A stretch of 64,000 nt of DNA from Moorella sp. E308F (GTDB taxonomy: Bacteria > Bacillota > DSM-521 > Neomoorellales > Neomoorellaceae), in contig NZ_BJKN01000001.1 of NCBI RefSeq assembly GCF_006538365.1, positions 1,173,583-1,237,582 on the forward strand. The letters are read 5' to 3'. The translations under genes and the position numbers were made by a program. Positions 14,143 to 21,970 of this stretch are shown here, in pieces. Within the stretch, counting starts at the first letter, position 1. Each line of letters opens with the position of its first letter. The notes beneath the pieces are model-generated. The model was not told the origin of the DNA. It ran no database searches and worked only from the letters and a program-made list of their open reading frames with translations.

Positions 14143-15285
14143 TTATTTATTCATCACTGTAAGCAGCCGCACCAGCCGTTCGGCAGCATCGGCCAGGAGG
14201 GTGGCGGCGTTTTCCAGGCAGTATGCTAAAGGTACCGGCCGGGGGACGATGCTCATAAAGCCCTTAATGCCGTGGTCATAGACGGTGCCGGCACCTTCGC
14301 CGATAGAACCTACCAGGGCGACCACCGGGATGCCGTATTTCCCGGCCACCCGGGCAACGCCGGCGGGAACTTTACCAAAGGCCGTCTGGTGGTTGATTTC
14401 TCCTTCGCCGGTGATGACCAGGTCGGCGCCCCTGGCCAGGATGCCGTCGAGATCTACGGTTTCTATAACCAGTTCAATACCACGCCGCAAGCCGGCGCCC
14501 AGGAAGGCTACCAGGCCGGCTCCCAGGCCGCCGGCGGCACCGGCTCCGGGCAGTTCCCGGACGTCTTTCCCCAGGTCTCGCTCAATTGTGTCCGCCAGCC
14601 TGGCCAGGGCGGCATCCAGGCGGGGGACCATTTCCGGCGTGGCGCCCTTCTGGGGACCGTAGACCGCCGATGCTCCCCGGGGGCCGCATAAGGGGTTGTC
14701 CACGTCGCAGGCTACCAGGATTTCCGCTTCCTTTACCCGCGGGTCCAGACCCTGGATTTCAATGCGTTCCAGTTCCTCCAGCCCGGCAGCGCCCGGCCCG
14801 ATATCCTGTCCCCTGGCATCGAGAAGTTTCACCCCCAGGGCCTGGGCCATACCGGCGCCGCCGTCATTGGTGGCACTGCCGCCGATGCCCACAATTAACC
14901 GCCGGCAGCCGGCGTCCAGGGCCTGGCGGATGAGCTCACCGGTACCGTAAGTGGTGGTAAACAGGGGGTTACGCTTTTCCCGGGGTACCAGGGGCAGGCC
15001 CGACGCCTGGGCCATTTCCACCACGGCGGTGGTACCATCCCCCAGGATACCCCAGGCGGCCCGAACCGGTTCCCCCAGGGGACCGGTGACGGTGGTGGTG
15101 ATTATCCGGCCGCCGGTTGCGGCTACCAGGGTAGTTGTTAAACCTTCACCGCCGTCGGCCATGGGCACGGTGACGGTTTCTGCCTCCGGGAAAACCCGTT
15201 TGATACCTTCAGCTATAGCCGCCGCAACTGCGGGCGCGTCCAGGCTTTCTTTAAAGGAATCCGGAGCAATGACAATACGCTTCAT
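14143..15285 (-). CDS. glxK: glycerate kinase (GlxK/GarK family)
   Basis: 380 aa, normal for the GK-I/GlxK family, which phosphorylates D-glycerate with ATP to 2-phosphoglycerate. Start MKRIVIAPDSFKESL is the characteristic N-terminus; other signatures are PMADGGEGL, VGIGGSATNDGGAGMAQALG and the C-terminal LVITGEGEINHQTAFGKVP. ATG 15285 follows TGGAGGT on the complement. It is probably the first gene of a three-gene operon running leftwards. An IS element lies about 75 bp upstream of it. Confidence 0.93.
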   Translation of the reverse strand: MKRIVIAPDSFKESLDAPAVAAAIAEGIKRVFPEAETVTVPMADGGEGLTTTLVAATGGRIITTTVTGPLGEPVRAAWGILGDGTTAVVEMAQASGLPLVPREKRNPLFTTTYGTGELIRQALDAGCRRLIVGIGGSATNDGGAGMAQALGVKLLDARGQDIGPGAAGLEELERIEIQGLDPRVKEAEILVACDVDNPLCGPRGASAVYGPQKGATPEMVPRLDAALARLADTIERDLGKDVRELPGAGAAGGLGAGLVAFLGAGLRRGIELVIETVDLDGILARGADLVITGEGEINHQTAFGKVPAGVARVAGKYGIPVVALVGSIGEGAGTVYDHGIKGFMSIVPRPVPLAYCLENAATLLADAAERLVRLLTVMNK

Positions 15286-15357
15286 TTTTTACCTCCAGTT
15301 CCAAAAACCTTAAAAACCTTCTTTAAATATTCGCCGGGAATGTAAAAATACCTCCCA

Positions 15358-15366
15358 TCCCCAGCC
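15358..15366. repeat. left target-site duplication of the ISL3-type element
   Basis: TCCCCAGCC at 15358-15366 is repeated exactly at 16764-16772 on the other side of the element. ISL3 elements are known to make 8-bp duplications, so one base may be coincidence. Confidence 0.8.
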
Positions 15367-15390
15367 GGCTCTATGTCAATAGTTGTGGGA
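15367..15390. repeat. left inverted repeat of the IS
   Basis: Outer GGCTCTAT and inner TGTGGGA match the right end. The transposase stop codon lies inside this repeat. Confidence 0.8.
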
Positions 15391-16615
15391 TTAAATTTTG
15401 AGGGCAACATCCCAGGAAAATTTTCTTGATGAAATGATTACGATTCCTAAAACCAAAACTTAATCGTTTCAGCATTTTGCTTAAAGTATTCTTGCCTTCT
15501 ATATAACCATTGGTGTACCGGCGGCCTTGCTGGGTGTATCTAACCAGGTTTAATATTTCTGACCTCCAGAACTTAATAGTACGAGCCCATACCCGTCCCT
15601 CTACATTTTCAGCGCATTCTGCATTTATAAGCCAACGGCTTAAGGCAATTTCTGCCTCTTCAACCCGGTCCATCTTTATGATTTGTCTTAAATCTTCTTT
15701 TAGCTGGTATAGTTCATAGAGGGACGGGTATTTATTCTTAATTTCTTCTAGCTGCTGTTGTTGTCTGGAAGTAAGTTTTTCTTTAGCCTTGAGCAAGGGT
15801 AGGCGAGGTATATTCTCCTTGCCTGCTTCTTGCTCTATCTTGCGTGCTTCATTTAAGCGACGGTTGGCATCCTGAATTACATGGAAAGGGTCTACTATTA
15901 TCCTGGCTGAAGGAAAGATTGCTTTTATTAACTTGCGCCAGGAGTCTTTCATGTCAATTACTACTGCTTCTACTTTAACCCCGGCTTTTTTGAGCCCCTC
16001 CAGGTAAGCCTTTATAGTTGCTTTCCTGTCATCACCCAAAATCGTCAAAGGCCTCTTATCCGGTTCCAGGCGCCCTACTACGCATACATAATCATTCCCG
16101 CTAAAGGACAGTTCATCTAAGGTTAAGACTATGGGCTCTTGAGTATCATCTGCTGGAAGACCGGACTGGATATACTTGTCTAGTAATCTTATAACCCTAT
16201 TAGGAGTAAGGTGTAATATTCGGGCTGCATAGGTAAAGCTCATCCTCTGGGCATAATACACTACTGTCTGCACTCCTAGTTTTGTAAATCTGGCCCAGGG
16301 GATGGTATTCGGAGGACGAAGGGTAAAAGTCTTATGACAATGGTAACACTTATACCGTACAGGAACCCAGGATAAAAAAATCCATCTCCCGTATAAAAAA
16401 GCGTGACGAATTTTCCTTTCTTGGGGCTTCCGGTTCTTCTTTAAAATGCCGTGCTTATGTAATTTGCCTTTGTTACATGCAGGGCATAATGCTGGCGGCT
16501 CTAGCGTCACCCTTAACACAATATCTTTACGTTCCTGCCGTTCTCCTAAAATGGACTGGAGTATTTTATCAAAATTCTCTTGTCCCTTGAGGGTGATCGT
16601 GCTATTCTTATTCAT
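15371..16615 (-). CDS. tnp: ISL3-family transposase
   Basis: 414 aa, apparently intact. The N-terminal zinc-ribbon has CPACNKGKLHKHG plus YKCYHCHKTF, then a helix-turn-helix (YAARILHLTPNRVIRLLDKY) and a DDE domain: VLTLDELSF (first Asp), VVIDMKDSWRKLI and IIVDPFHVIQDANRRLN (second Asp), and a late Glu in YTNGYIEGKNTLSKMLKRLS. It cuts and pastes its own element. ATG 16615 follows AGGAAAGGAG on the complement. The stop falls within the terminal repeat, as is common for compact IS. Confidence 0.93.
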   Translation of the reverse strand: MNKNSTITLKGQENFDKILQSILGERQERKDIVLRVTLEPPALCPACNKGKLHKHGILKKNRKPQERKIRHAFLYGRWIFLSWVPVRYKCYHCHKTFTLRPPNTIPWARFTKLGVQTVVYYAQRMSFTYAARILHLTPNRVIRLLDKYIQSGLPADDTQEPIVLTLDELSFSGNDYVCVVGRLEPDKRPLTILGDDRKATIKAYLEGLKKAGVKVEAVVIDMKDSWRKLIKAIFPSARIIVDPFHVIQDANRRLNEARKIEQEAGKENIPRLPLLKAKEKLTSRQQQQLEEIKNKYPSLYELYQLKEDLRQIIKMDRVEEAEIALSRWLINAECAENVEGRVWARTIKFWRSEILNLVRYTQQGRRYTNGYIEGKNTLSKMLKRLSFGFRNRNHFIKKIFLGCCPQNLIPQLLT

Positions 16616-16739
16616 GGGGGCACTCCTTTCCTAATGGGGTTTTTGTTTGCTAACATTTGATTTGGATGTGCCCCCCTCTTTTTCCTCCTTTAACTTCTAA
16701 AATCTCTTCTCCTCTGTCCTTCTATCTCTTCCTATCCCC

Positions 16740-16763
16740 TCCCACACTTTTTATTATAGAGCC
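16740..16763. repeat. right inverted repeat of the IS
   Basis: TCCCACA at 16740-16746 and ATAGAGCC at 16756-16763 are complementary to the left end. Confidence 0.8.
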
Positions 16764-16772
16764 TCCCCAGCC
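16764..16772. repeat. right target-site duplication
   Basis: TCCCCAGCC, identical to 15358-15366. It directly abuts the -35 box of the next promoter. Confidence 0.8.
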
Positions 16773-16801
16773 TTGACACTTAAAAAAAGCATATTTATAA
16801 T
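16773..16801 (+). promoter_or_regulatory. consensus promoter of the M-box transport operon
   Basis: TTGACA at 16773-16778 and TATAAT at 16796-16801 with exactly 17 bp between. It begins immediately after the IS target duplication, so the insertion removed or displaced everything upstream of the -35. Confidence 0.88.
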
Positions 16802-16832
16802 GAATGTAACGGCGAAAATTTGTTATTTCACA

Positions 16833-16990
16833 ATCCTTCGTTAGGTGAGGCTTCTGCATAGACAGACGCCACTGCCCGGAAACGTCGAAAGACGCCAATG
16901 GGTCAACAGGTATTACCGGCTTAAGGTTTTACCTAATGTGGCTGAGAGTTTTCTCTAGCTATGCACGTGCCAAAGCTCAACGAGTGGGGG
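16833..16990 (+). promoter_or_regulatory. M-box (ykoK) magnesium riboswitch
   Basis: The order of conserved blocks matches the ykoK leader: CTTCGTTAGGTGAGGC, GCCACTGCCC, ACGTCGAAAGACGCCAATGG, GTCAACAGG, TTAAGGT, ACCTAATGTGGCTG, GCTATGCAC and GTGCCAAAGCTCAACGAG. M-boxes fold when Mg2+ is plentiful and shut off downstream genes, typically mgtE, corA or P-type Mg2+ ATPases (established). Here the downstream genes are an ABC permease and ATPase, which is unusual. Confidence 0.92.
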
Positions 16991-17016
16991 TTAATAGGGC
17001 TATTGATGAACTCTAT

Positions 17017-17045
17017 GTCTTCCCACTTGGGAAGACTATTTTATT
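17017..17045 (+). terminator. terminator hairpin of the M-box expression platform
   Basis: GTCTTCCC at 17017-17024 pairs with GGGAAGAC at 17029-17036, followed by TATTTTATT. It lies 27 bp after the aptamer and 20 bp before the permease ribosome site, as expected for transcription attenuation. Confidence 0.75.
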
Positions 17046-17063
17046 GGTTGGGAGGTGAACCCC

Positions 17064-18782
17064 GTGGCGCGGGCAACGAACCTGGCTTTAACTATGATTA
17101 TGGCAGCCCTTTTAATCGCCTTTGCCTACTTTGCCTACCAGGGCCACCAAGCTGTTGCCCTGGCAGGAGGGACAACAGTTGTTACCAGCATAGGCATCCT
17201 GCCTTATTACGCCTTCCGTTCCTTTTTAAGGATGCTGGGCGCATATATCCTTTCTTTTATCTTTACTCTTACTTATGGCTATAAAGCCGGGACAGACCCA
17301 CGAGCCGAGCGCTGGCTCATTCCCATCCTGGATATCCTCCAGTCAGTGCCCATCCTGGGGTTCTTCCCTGCCGCTGTTTATTTTTTTGTCTCCCTTTTCC
17401 AGGGAAGCCTCCTGGGGGTGGAGCTGGCTTCCATCTTTCTTATTTTTACCAGCCAGGCCTGGAACATGACCTTCGGTTTTTATGAATCATTGACGACAAT
17501 TCCCCGGGATCTTAAAGAGGCCGCTGATGCCTACCGGTTGACGGGTTGGCGCCGTTTCCAGAAACTATACTTTCCCGCCGGTATTCCTAAACTGGTCTAT
17601 AATAGCATTCTATCCTGGAGCGGGGGCTGGTATTTTCTTATTGCCGCTGAAATTATTGCTATTGGTCCCGCTAGGTACTCTCTACCGGGTCTGGGTAGTT
17701 ACCTCATCCGGACTACGGAAGAGGGGGATTTGGGGTTGACGATAGCAGGACTTTTAACCCTGATAACTTTAATAACTCTGATGAATATTTTTATCTGGCG
17801 TCCCCTCTCCATCTGGGCCGAAAATTTTAAGTATGAATTTGACAGTGGCGGCGCAAGATTAACCAGGGGATGGGGTTACCGCCTCTGGCACGAAGCCCCC
17901 TTTTTCCGGGAATTCAGGCGTGCGCTTATATCATTGGGAGCAGGCTTAAGTATTATAATAGAAAATATGTACCAAAAGATTTATACCTGGAATGGTAAGG
18001 GGCTTAATTATCAGCGTTATCTCACCTTGATTTGGCACTTTATTACTTGGTTAATGATTTTACTGCTGGGCGTGGCCCTATTCCGCGGTCTGGTGGCCCT
18101 GGGTACCCTGTTCATGATGCCCTGGCAGCCTGAGGTCTTCAGCATCCCCAAGGCCATTTTCTTTTCTTTTTTACGTTTACTGGCAGCATACATTCTCTCC
18201 CTTGCTTGGACAGTCCCGGCGGCCATCTGGATTGGCCATAATGAGCGGGTTTATGAAATCATGACGCCTGTTTTTGAAGTTCTAGCTTCAGTACCGGCAA
18301 CGGCGTTATTTCCTATTATTGTTTTTATCCTGGTAGGGATCACAGGAGGTATGAACTTGGCAGCTATTATCCTCGTATTGACAGGTATGCAATGGTACCT
18401 CCTTTTTAACCTTATTGCCGGGGTAAAAAGCATTCCCAAGGATTTAAAAGAGGCAGCAGCCGCTTTTGGTCTCCAGGGAACCAGGTATCTACGCCGGGTA
18501 GTTTTACCAGCTTTGGTACCCTCCCTCATAACAGGCAGTATCACATCATGGGGGGGCGGCTGGAATGCCCTGATAGTTGCTGAATATGTTGTTTATGCCG
18601 GTCAGATTTACACTGCTTTTGGTATTGGATCCTTGTTGGATACTGCCATTTATGGGAGCGGCAGCTTCCAAATAATCTGGTCCAGTCTCATAGCCATGGT
18701 AGCAACTATCGTCTTTCTCAACCGCTTTTTCTGGCGGCGCCTGTACGAAATAGCTGTTGCCAGGTTTACTATAGGAGATTAA
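17064..18782 (+). CDS. fused two-domain ABC transporter permease (nitrate/sulfonate-type fold)
   Basis: 572 aa. Two BPD_transp_1 permease domains in one chain, each with ~6 membrane segments and an EAA coupling motif: DLKEAADAYRLTGWRRFQ with SWSGGWYFLIAAEI near residues 150-210, and DLKEAAAAFGLQGTRYLRR with SWGGGWNALIVAEY near 465-510. GTG 17064 is chosen because GGGAGGTGA stands 5 bp before it; a GTG at 17055 lies inside that site. The fold resembles SsuC/TauC/NrtB permeases, yet the gene is led by an M-box and has no substrate-binding protein gene nearby. The substrate may be a divalent cation or its chelate, but that is inference. Confidence 0.9.
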   Translation: MARATNLALTMIMAALLIAFAYFAYQGHQAVALAGGTTVVTSIGILPYYAFRSFLRMLGAYILSFIFTLTYGYKAGTDPRAERWLIPILDILQSVPILGFFPAAVYFFVSLFQGSLLGVELASIFLIFTSQAWNMTFGFYESLTTIPRDLKEAADAYRLTGWRRFQKLYFPAGIPKLVYNSILSWSGGWYFLIAAEIIAIGPARYSLPGLGSYLIRTTEEGDLGLTIAGLLTLITLITLMNIFIWRPLSIWAENFKYEFDSGGARLTRGWGYRLWHEAPFFREFRRALISLGAGLSIIIENMYQKIYTWNGKGLNYQRYLTLIWHFITWLMILLLGVALFRGLVALGTLFMMPWQPEVFSIPKAIFFSFLRLLAAYILSLAWTVPAAIWIGHNERVYEIMTPVFEVLASVPATALFPIIVFILVGITGGMNLAAIILVLTGMQWYLLFNLIAGVKSIPKDLKEAAAAFGLQGTRYLRRVVLPALVPSLITGSITSWGGGWNALIVAEYVVYAGQIYTAFGIGSLLDTAIYGSGSFQIIWSSLIAMVATIVFLNRFFWRRLYEIAVARFTIGD

Positions 18783-18796
18783 CGGGGGTGGTATGG

Positions 18797-19546
18797 TTGG
18801 CTTTACTCGAAGTAAACCATGTTTATAAAACCTATACTGACGCCAACCGGTCCCTCACAGTTCTTAATGATATCTCTCTTAACGTCGCTAAGGGTGAATT
18901 TGTCTGTCTGGTAGGCCCGTCCGGTTCCGGCAAGAGTACTCTGCTGAGGATGGTTGTTGGTCTGGACCGTCCATCTCGGGGACAAATATTTTACCGGGGA
19001 AAACAGGTAAGCGGTGTTATGGATAAGATGGCTATTGTTTTTCAGTCCTTTGCCCTGCTGCCATGGTTAACAGTGATGGAGAATGTGGCCCTGGGTTTGG
19101 AGGCTAAAAATATCCCGCGGGCTGAAAGGGAGAGAATAGCCAATAAATATATTCAAAAAGTAGGGCTGGACGGATTTGAGGATGCTTACCCGCGGGAACT
19201 TTCCCGGGGCATGAAACAGAGGGTGGGTATTGCCCGGGCCCTGACCATGGAACCGGAACTCCTCTGCATGGATGAACCCTTTTCCGCCCTGGATGCCTTT
19301 ACGGCCCAGAACCTGCGGGAGGAGCTTTTAGACCTGTGGCTGGATGTAACGCTTCCCGTAAAGTCGGTCCTCATGGTGACCCATGGCATTGAGGAAGCTG
19401 TCTTCATGGCCGACCGGGTGATTGTGCTGTCCAAAAGGCCGGCCCGGATACTGGCCGATGTCCGTATAGACCTGCCTCGCCCGCGTAACATGAAGGATGA
19501 AGCCTTCGCCCGGGTTACGGATAAAATATACTCGCTTTTGTTCTAA
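18797..19546 (+). CDS. ABC transporter ATP-binding protein, partner of the fused permease
   Basis: 249 aa. Walker A GPSGSGKST, Q-loop VFQSFALLPWLTV, signature LSRGMKQRVGIARAL, Walker B LLCMDEPFSALD and switch histidine VTHGIEEA are all intact, so it should hydrolyse ATP to drive the permease. TTG 18797 is preferred: GGGGGTGG ends 5 bp before it, and the alternative GTG at 18788 lies inside that purine run. It starts 14 bp after the permease stop and ends without the C-terminal ~140-residue extension that related ATPases carry; such a domain is encoded separately at 21267. Confidence 0.92.
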   Translation: MALLEVNHVYKTYTDANRSLTVLNDISLNVAKGEFVCLVGPSGSGKSTLLRMVVGLDRPSRGQIFYRGKQVSGVMDKMAIVFQSFALLPWLTVMENVALGLEAKNIPRAERERIANKYIQKVGLDGFEDAYPRELSRGMKQRVGIARALTMEPELLCMDEPFSALDAFTAQNLREELLDLWLDVTLPVKSVLMVTHGIEEAVFMADRVIVLSKRPARILADVRIDLPRPRNMKDEAFARVTDKIYSLLF

Positions 19547-19554
19547 GAAGAAAC

Positions 19555-19584
19555 AAGGGGACGGGTAACCGCCCCCTTTTAACT
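19555..19584 (+). terminator. terminator of the M-box operon
   Basis: AAGGGGACGG pairs with CCGCCCCCTT around a short loop (one mismatch or bulge), followed by TTAACTTT. It lies 8 bp after the ATPase stop, between convergent genes. Confidence 0.55.
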
Positions 19585-19623
19585 TTACAAAGCCTCGGCT
19601 ATTTAGCTGCTAGCCAGGGAAAT

Positions 19624-20976
19624 TTACCTTTGCTCCAGGGGAATATACTTTCTTTTACCAATCACATTTTTGTAGGCCGGTCTGATAATCCTGCCTCCAC
19701 TTACCAGTTCTTCCAGCAGGTGGGCACACCAGCCGGAGATCCTGGCTATGGCAAAAATTGGGGTATAAAGCTCCACGGGAATATTTAACATCTTGTACAC
19801 AAAACCCGAGTAGAAGTCCACATTGGGAGCGATAATCTTTTCATTTCCTTTTTTAGAGGCAAATAATTCGGGTCCAACTTTTTCTATGGTCAGGTAGAGG
19901 CCGAATTCATCTTCCATGTTTTTCTCTTTAGCGAGTTCAGCAGCCTTGGCTTTTAATAATACAGCCCGGGGATCGGACAGGGTGTAAACGGCATGGCCGA
20001 GGCCATAGATTAATCCTTTTTTGTCAAAGGCTTCCTTGTTGAGAATTTTGGTCAGGTAATATTTAACTTCTTCTTCATCGGCCCAGTCTTTTACATTGTT
20101 CTTTATATCATCCATCATTTCCATAACTTTAATATTGGCGCCGCCGTGCTTAGGCCCCTTTAGTGAACCGACCGCGGCCGCAATAACGGAGTATATATCT
20201 GTCCCTGTCGAGGAAACAACATGGACGGTAAAGGTTGAGTTGTTCCCTCCGCCGTGCTCAGCATGGAGTACCAGCGCAAGGTCCAGCAATTCGGCTTCCA
20301 GACGGCTGTACTGGTTGTTAGGCCTGATCATGTATAGGAAATTTTCGGCAGTGCTCAGCTCTTTTTGCGGTAGGTGAATATACAAACTTTGATTTCCATG
20401 ATAATGGGCTTTAGCCTGGTAACCATAAGCCACCATGATGGGGAAGCGGGCAATCAGCTCAATACTCTGCCTGACGACGTTTTTGATACTTAAATCATCC
20501 GGGTTTTTATCATAGGAATAAGATGCTAAAACGCTCCTCGCTAATTTATTCATAATATCATTACTAGGGGCTTTTAAAATCATATCTTCAACAAATCCAT
20601 CAGGGAGGCTGCGGTTTTCTGCCAGGAGATTGCTAAAATTAACCAGGTCCTGACGGTTAGGCAGTTCTCCGAAGAGAAGGAGATAAGAAACTTCTTCAAA
20701 ACCAAAGCGTCCTTCCGCCTGGAAATTTGTGACAATATCCCAGATGTCAATTCCCCGGTAGAGCAACCGTCCCTGATCGGGAATCCTTTCGCCTTCATCT
20801 AGAATGTAACCGTGGACTTCCCCGATTTCCGTAAGCCCTACCAGCACGCCGGTGCCATCGCTGTTGCGCAAGCCCCGTTTTACATTGTATTTTTCATATA
20901 AAGTAGGCTCGATGTAATTATTTTTTTCAGCCAGTGCAGCAAGTCGTTCCAGGTAGCTCTTGTCTTCTATCTGCAC
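19624..20976 (-). CDS. gltA: citrate synthase
   Basis: 450 aa. Type-Si fold citrate synthase, condensing acetyl-CoA and oxaloacetate. Catalytic regions are visible: LHAEHGGGNNSTFTVHVVSS, GPKHGGANIKVMEMM and YGLGHAVYTLSDPRA; the last holds the second active-site histidine. The N-terminal extension (YIEPTLYEKYNVKRGLRN) is typical of long clostridial forms; 2-methylcitrate synthase activity cannot be excluded. GTG 20976 follows AAAGGATG. It is monocistronic, convergent with the ABC transporter. In an acetogen it would feed glutamate synthesis through an incomplete TCA path (inference). Confidence 0.93.
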   Translation of the reverse strand: MQIEDKSYLERLAALAEKNNYIEPTLYEKYNVKRGLRNSDGTGVLVGLTEIGEVHGYILDEGERIPDQGRLLYRGIDIWDIVTNFQAEGRFGFEEVSYLLLFGELPNRQDLVNFSNLLAENRSLPDGFVEDMILKAPSNDIMNKLARSVLASYSYDKNPDDLSIKNVVRQSIELIARFPIMVAYGYQAKAHYHGNQSLYIHLPQKELSTAENFLYMIRPNNQYSRLEAELLDLALVLHAEHGGGNNSTFTVHVVSSTGTDIYSVIAAAVGSLKGPKHGGANIKVMEMMDDIKNNVKDWADEEEVKYYLTKILNKEAFDKKGLIYGLGHAVYTLSDPRAVLLKAKAAELAKEKNMEDEFGLYLTIEKVGPELFASKKGNEKIIAPNVDFYSGFVYKMLNIPVELYTPIFAIARISGWCAHLLEELVSGGRIIRPAYKNVIGKRKYIPLEQR

Positions 20977-21183
20977 ATTAATACATCCTTTCTACTACAA
21001 GGATAAAGTTATTTATCCCTTATATATTCTTCACCAAAACTTGTTTTCCTTTTTTGGGGGAAATATAGGCTTAAGCTACCCCTCCTGAAGGCCTGGTGCA
21101 GCCCGGGGTAGAAAAACCCAGGTTGTTCCTTGGATGCACTTAATTTCTAACTAAATCCCGGCAATAAAAGTTTGGATCAGGTG

Positions 21184-21212
21184 CTGAATCCTGTTCTAAG
21201 ATCTGGTATAAT
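21184..21212 (+). promoter_or_regulatory. weak putative promoter before the ABC C-terminal-domain gene
   Basis: CTGAAT at 21184 and TATAAT at 21207-21212 with 17 bp between. Only the -10 is good. Confidence 0.35.
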
Positions 21213-21266
21213 ATGATAAAATAGTGGTACCTGAAAATGGTATCTAAATAGGGGGTCATAGCCACT

Positions 21267-21749
21267 GTGGACGCCGGGCCTTTACCCCAGGTAGGTATAG
21301 GGATGGTCATCGGCCTGCTCGAAATGCTGGAGGATGTCCGGGGAAGAGAAGATATCTTTAAGCTGGCCGGCAGTCTTTCGATGGAACTGGATGATATCGG
21401 GCCGGTCATAGAAGCGGCTAAGGTGCTGGGCTTTATTGAAACTACCAACGGTGATATTACCTTGACCGGGCTGGGTTCCCAGCTACTAAATGCCGGCATA
21501 AATAAGCGTAAAGACATAGTTGCCGGCCGGCTGCAGCAGCTGCCGGTCTTTAAAGAGGTCCTGGAGCTAATTAACTCCAGGCGTGGACGGCAGGTGCGGC
21601 GGGAGCAGGTTATCAGCCGTTTTGCCCGCAGGATGTCTGATGAGGATGCTGAACTCCTGTTTAAAACCCTTGTGGACTGGGGACGGTATGCCGGGATTAT
21701 CGGTTATGATACTAAAGGTGAAGTTTTATATTTGGATGAGGAAGAATAA
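21267..21749 (+). CDS. free-standing ABC-ATPase-associated C-terminal domain
   Basis: 160 aa, no ATPase core. The whole protein looks like the AAA-associated domain (PF09821-like) usually fused to the end of nitrate/sulfonate-type ABC ATPases: GMVIGLLEMLEDVRGREDIF, DDIGPVIEAAKVLGFIE, DITLTGLGSQLL, then LVDWGRYAGIIGYD and GEVLYLDEEE. It probably regulates or senses for an ABC ATPase in trans, plausibly the M-box transporter ATPase 1.7 kb upstream, which lacks this domain. GTG 21267 has GGGGG about 11 bp upstream. The family name is from memory. Confidence 0.75.
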   Translation: MDAGPLPQVGIGMVIGLLEMLEDVRGREDIFKLAGSLSMELDDIGPVIEAAKVLGFIETTNGDITLTGLGSQLLNAGINKRKDIVAGRLQQLPVFKEVLELINSRRGRQVRREQVISRFARRMSDEDAELLFKTLVDWGRYAGIIGYDTKGEVLYLDEEE

Positions 21750-21759
21750 AGATATGCAA

Positions 21760-21795
21760 CTGGCCCTTGACAAACATATCAAGGGCCAGTATAAT
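21760..21795 (+). promoter_or_regulatory. tRNA promoter overlaid by an 11-bp palindrome
   Basis: TTGACA at 21767-21772 and TATAAT at 21790-21795, 17 bp apart, form a consensus promoter for tRNA-Ala. CTGGCCCTTGA (21760-21770) and TCAAGGGCCAG (21779-21789) are perfect inverted repeats covering the -35 and the spacer. The repeat may be a terminator-like stem for the preceding gene or an operator. Confidence 0.75.
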
Positions 21796-21807
21796 AGACA
21801 GTGCTGT

Positions 21808-21883
<76 letters not shown>

Positions 21884-21887
21884 GAAA

Positions 21888-21926
21888 AGAAAAGATGCCG
21901 CATAAGGAGCGGCATCTTTTCTTTTT
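21888..21926 (+). terminator. terminator of tRNA-Ala(GGC)
   Basis: AAAAGATGCCGC pairs with GCGGCATCTTTT around ATAAGGA, and the 3' arm runs into TTTTCTTTTT. Confidence 0.85.
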
Positions 21927-21970
21927 ACCACAGGAGAATAGGCAGTATAGGTTCCGGGAAGAGGGATTTT

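Larger units (their letters stand above)
15367..16763 (-). mobile_element. complete ISL3-family insertion sequence
   Basis: About 1.4 kb bounded by imperfect 24-bp inverted repeats: left GGCTCTAT...TGTGGGA at 15367-15390, right TCCCACA...ATAGAGCC at 16740-16763. Each end matches the other over the outer 8 and inner 7 bases. It is flanked by the 9-bp direct repeat TCCCCAGCC and carries one intact transposase gene. Intact ends and a perfect duplication suggest a fairly recent insertion. Confidence 0.88.

Noticed and set aside
14272-15313. Several forward frames across the glycerate kinase gene
   Set aside because: Pro/Arg/Gly-rich shadows of a GC-rich gene on the other strand.
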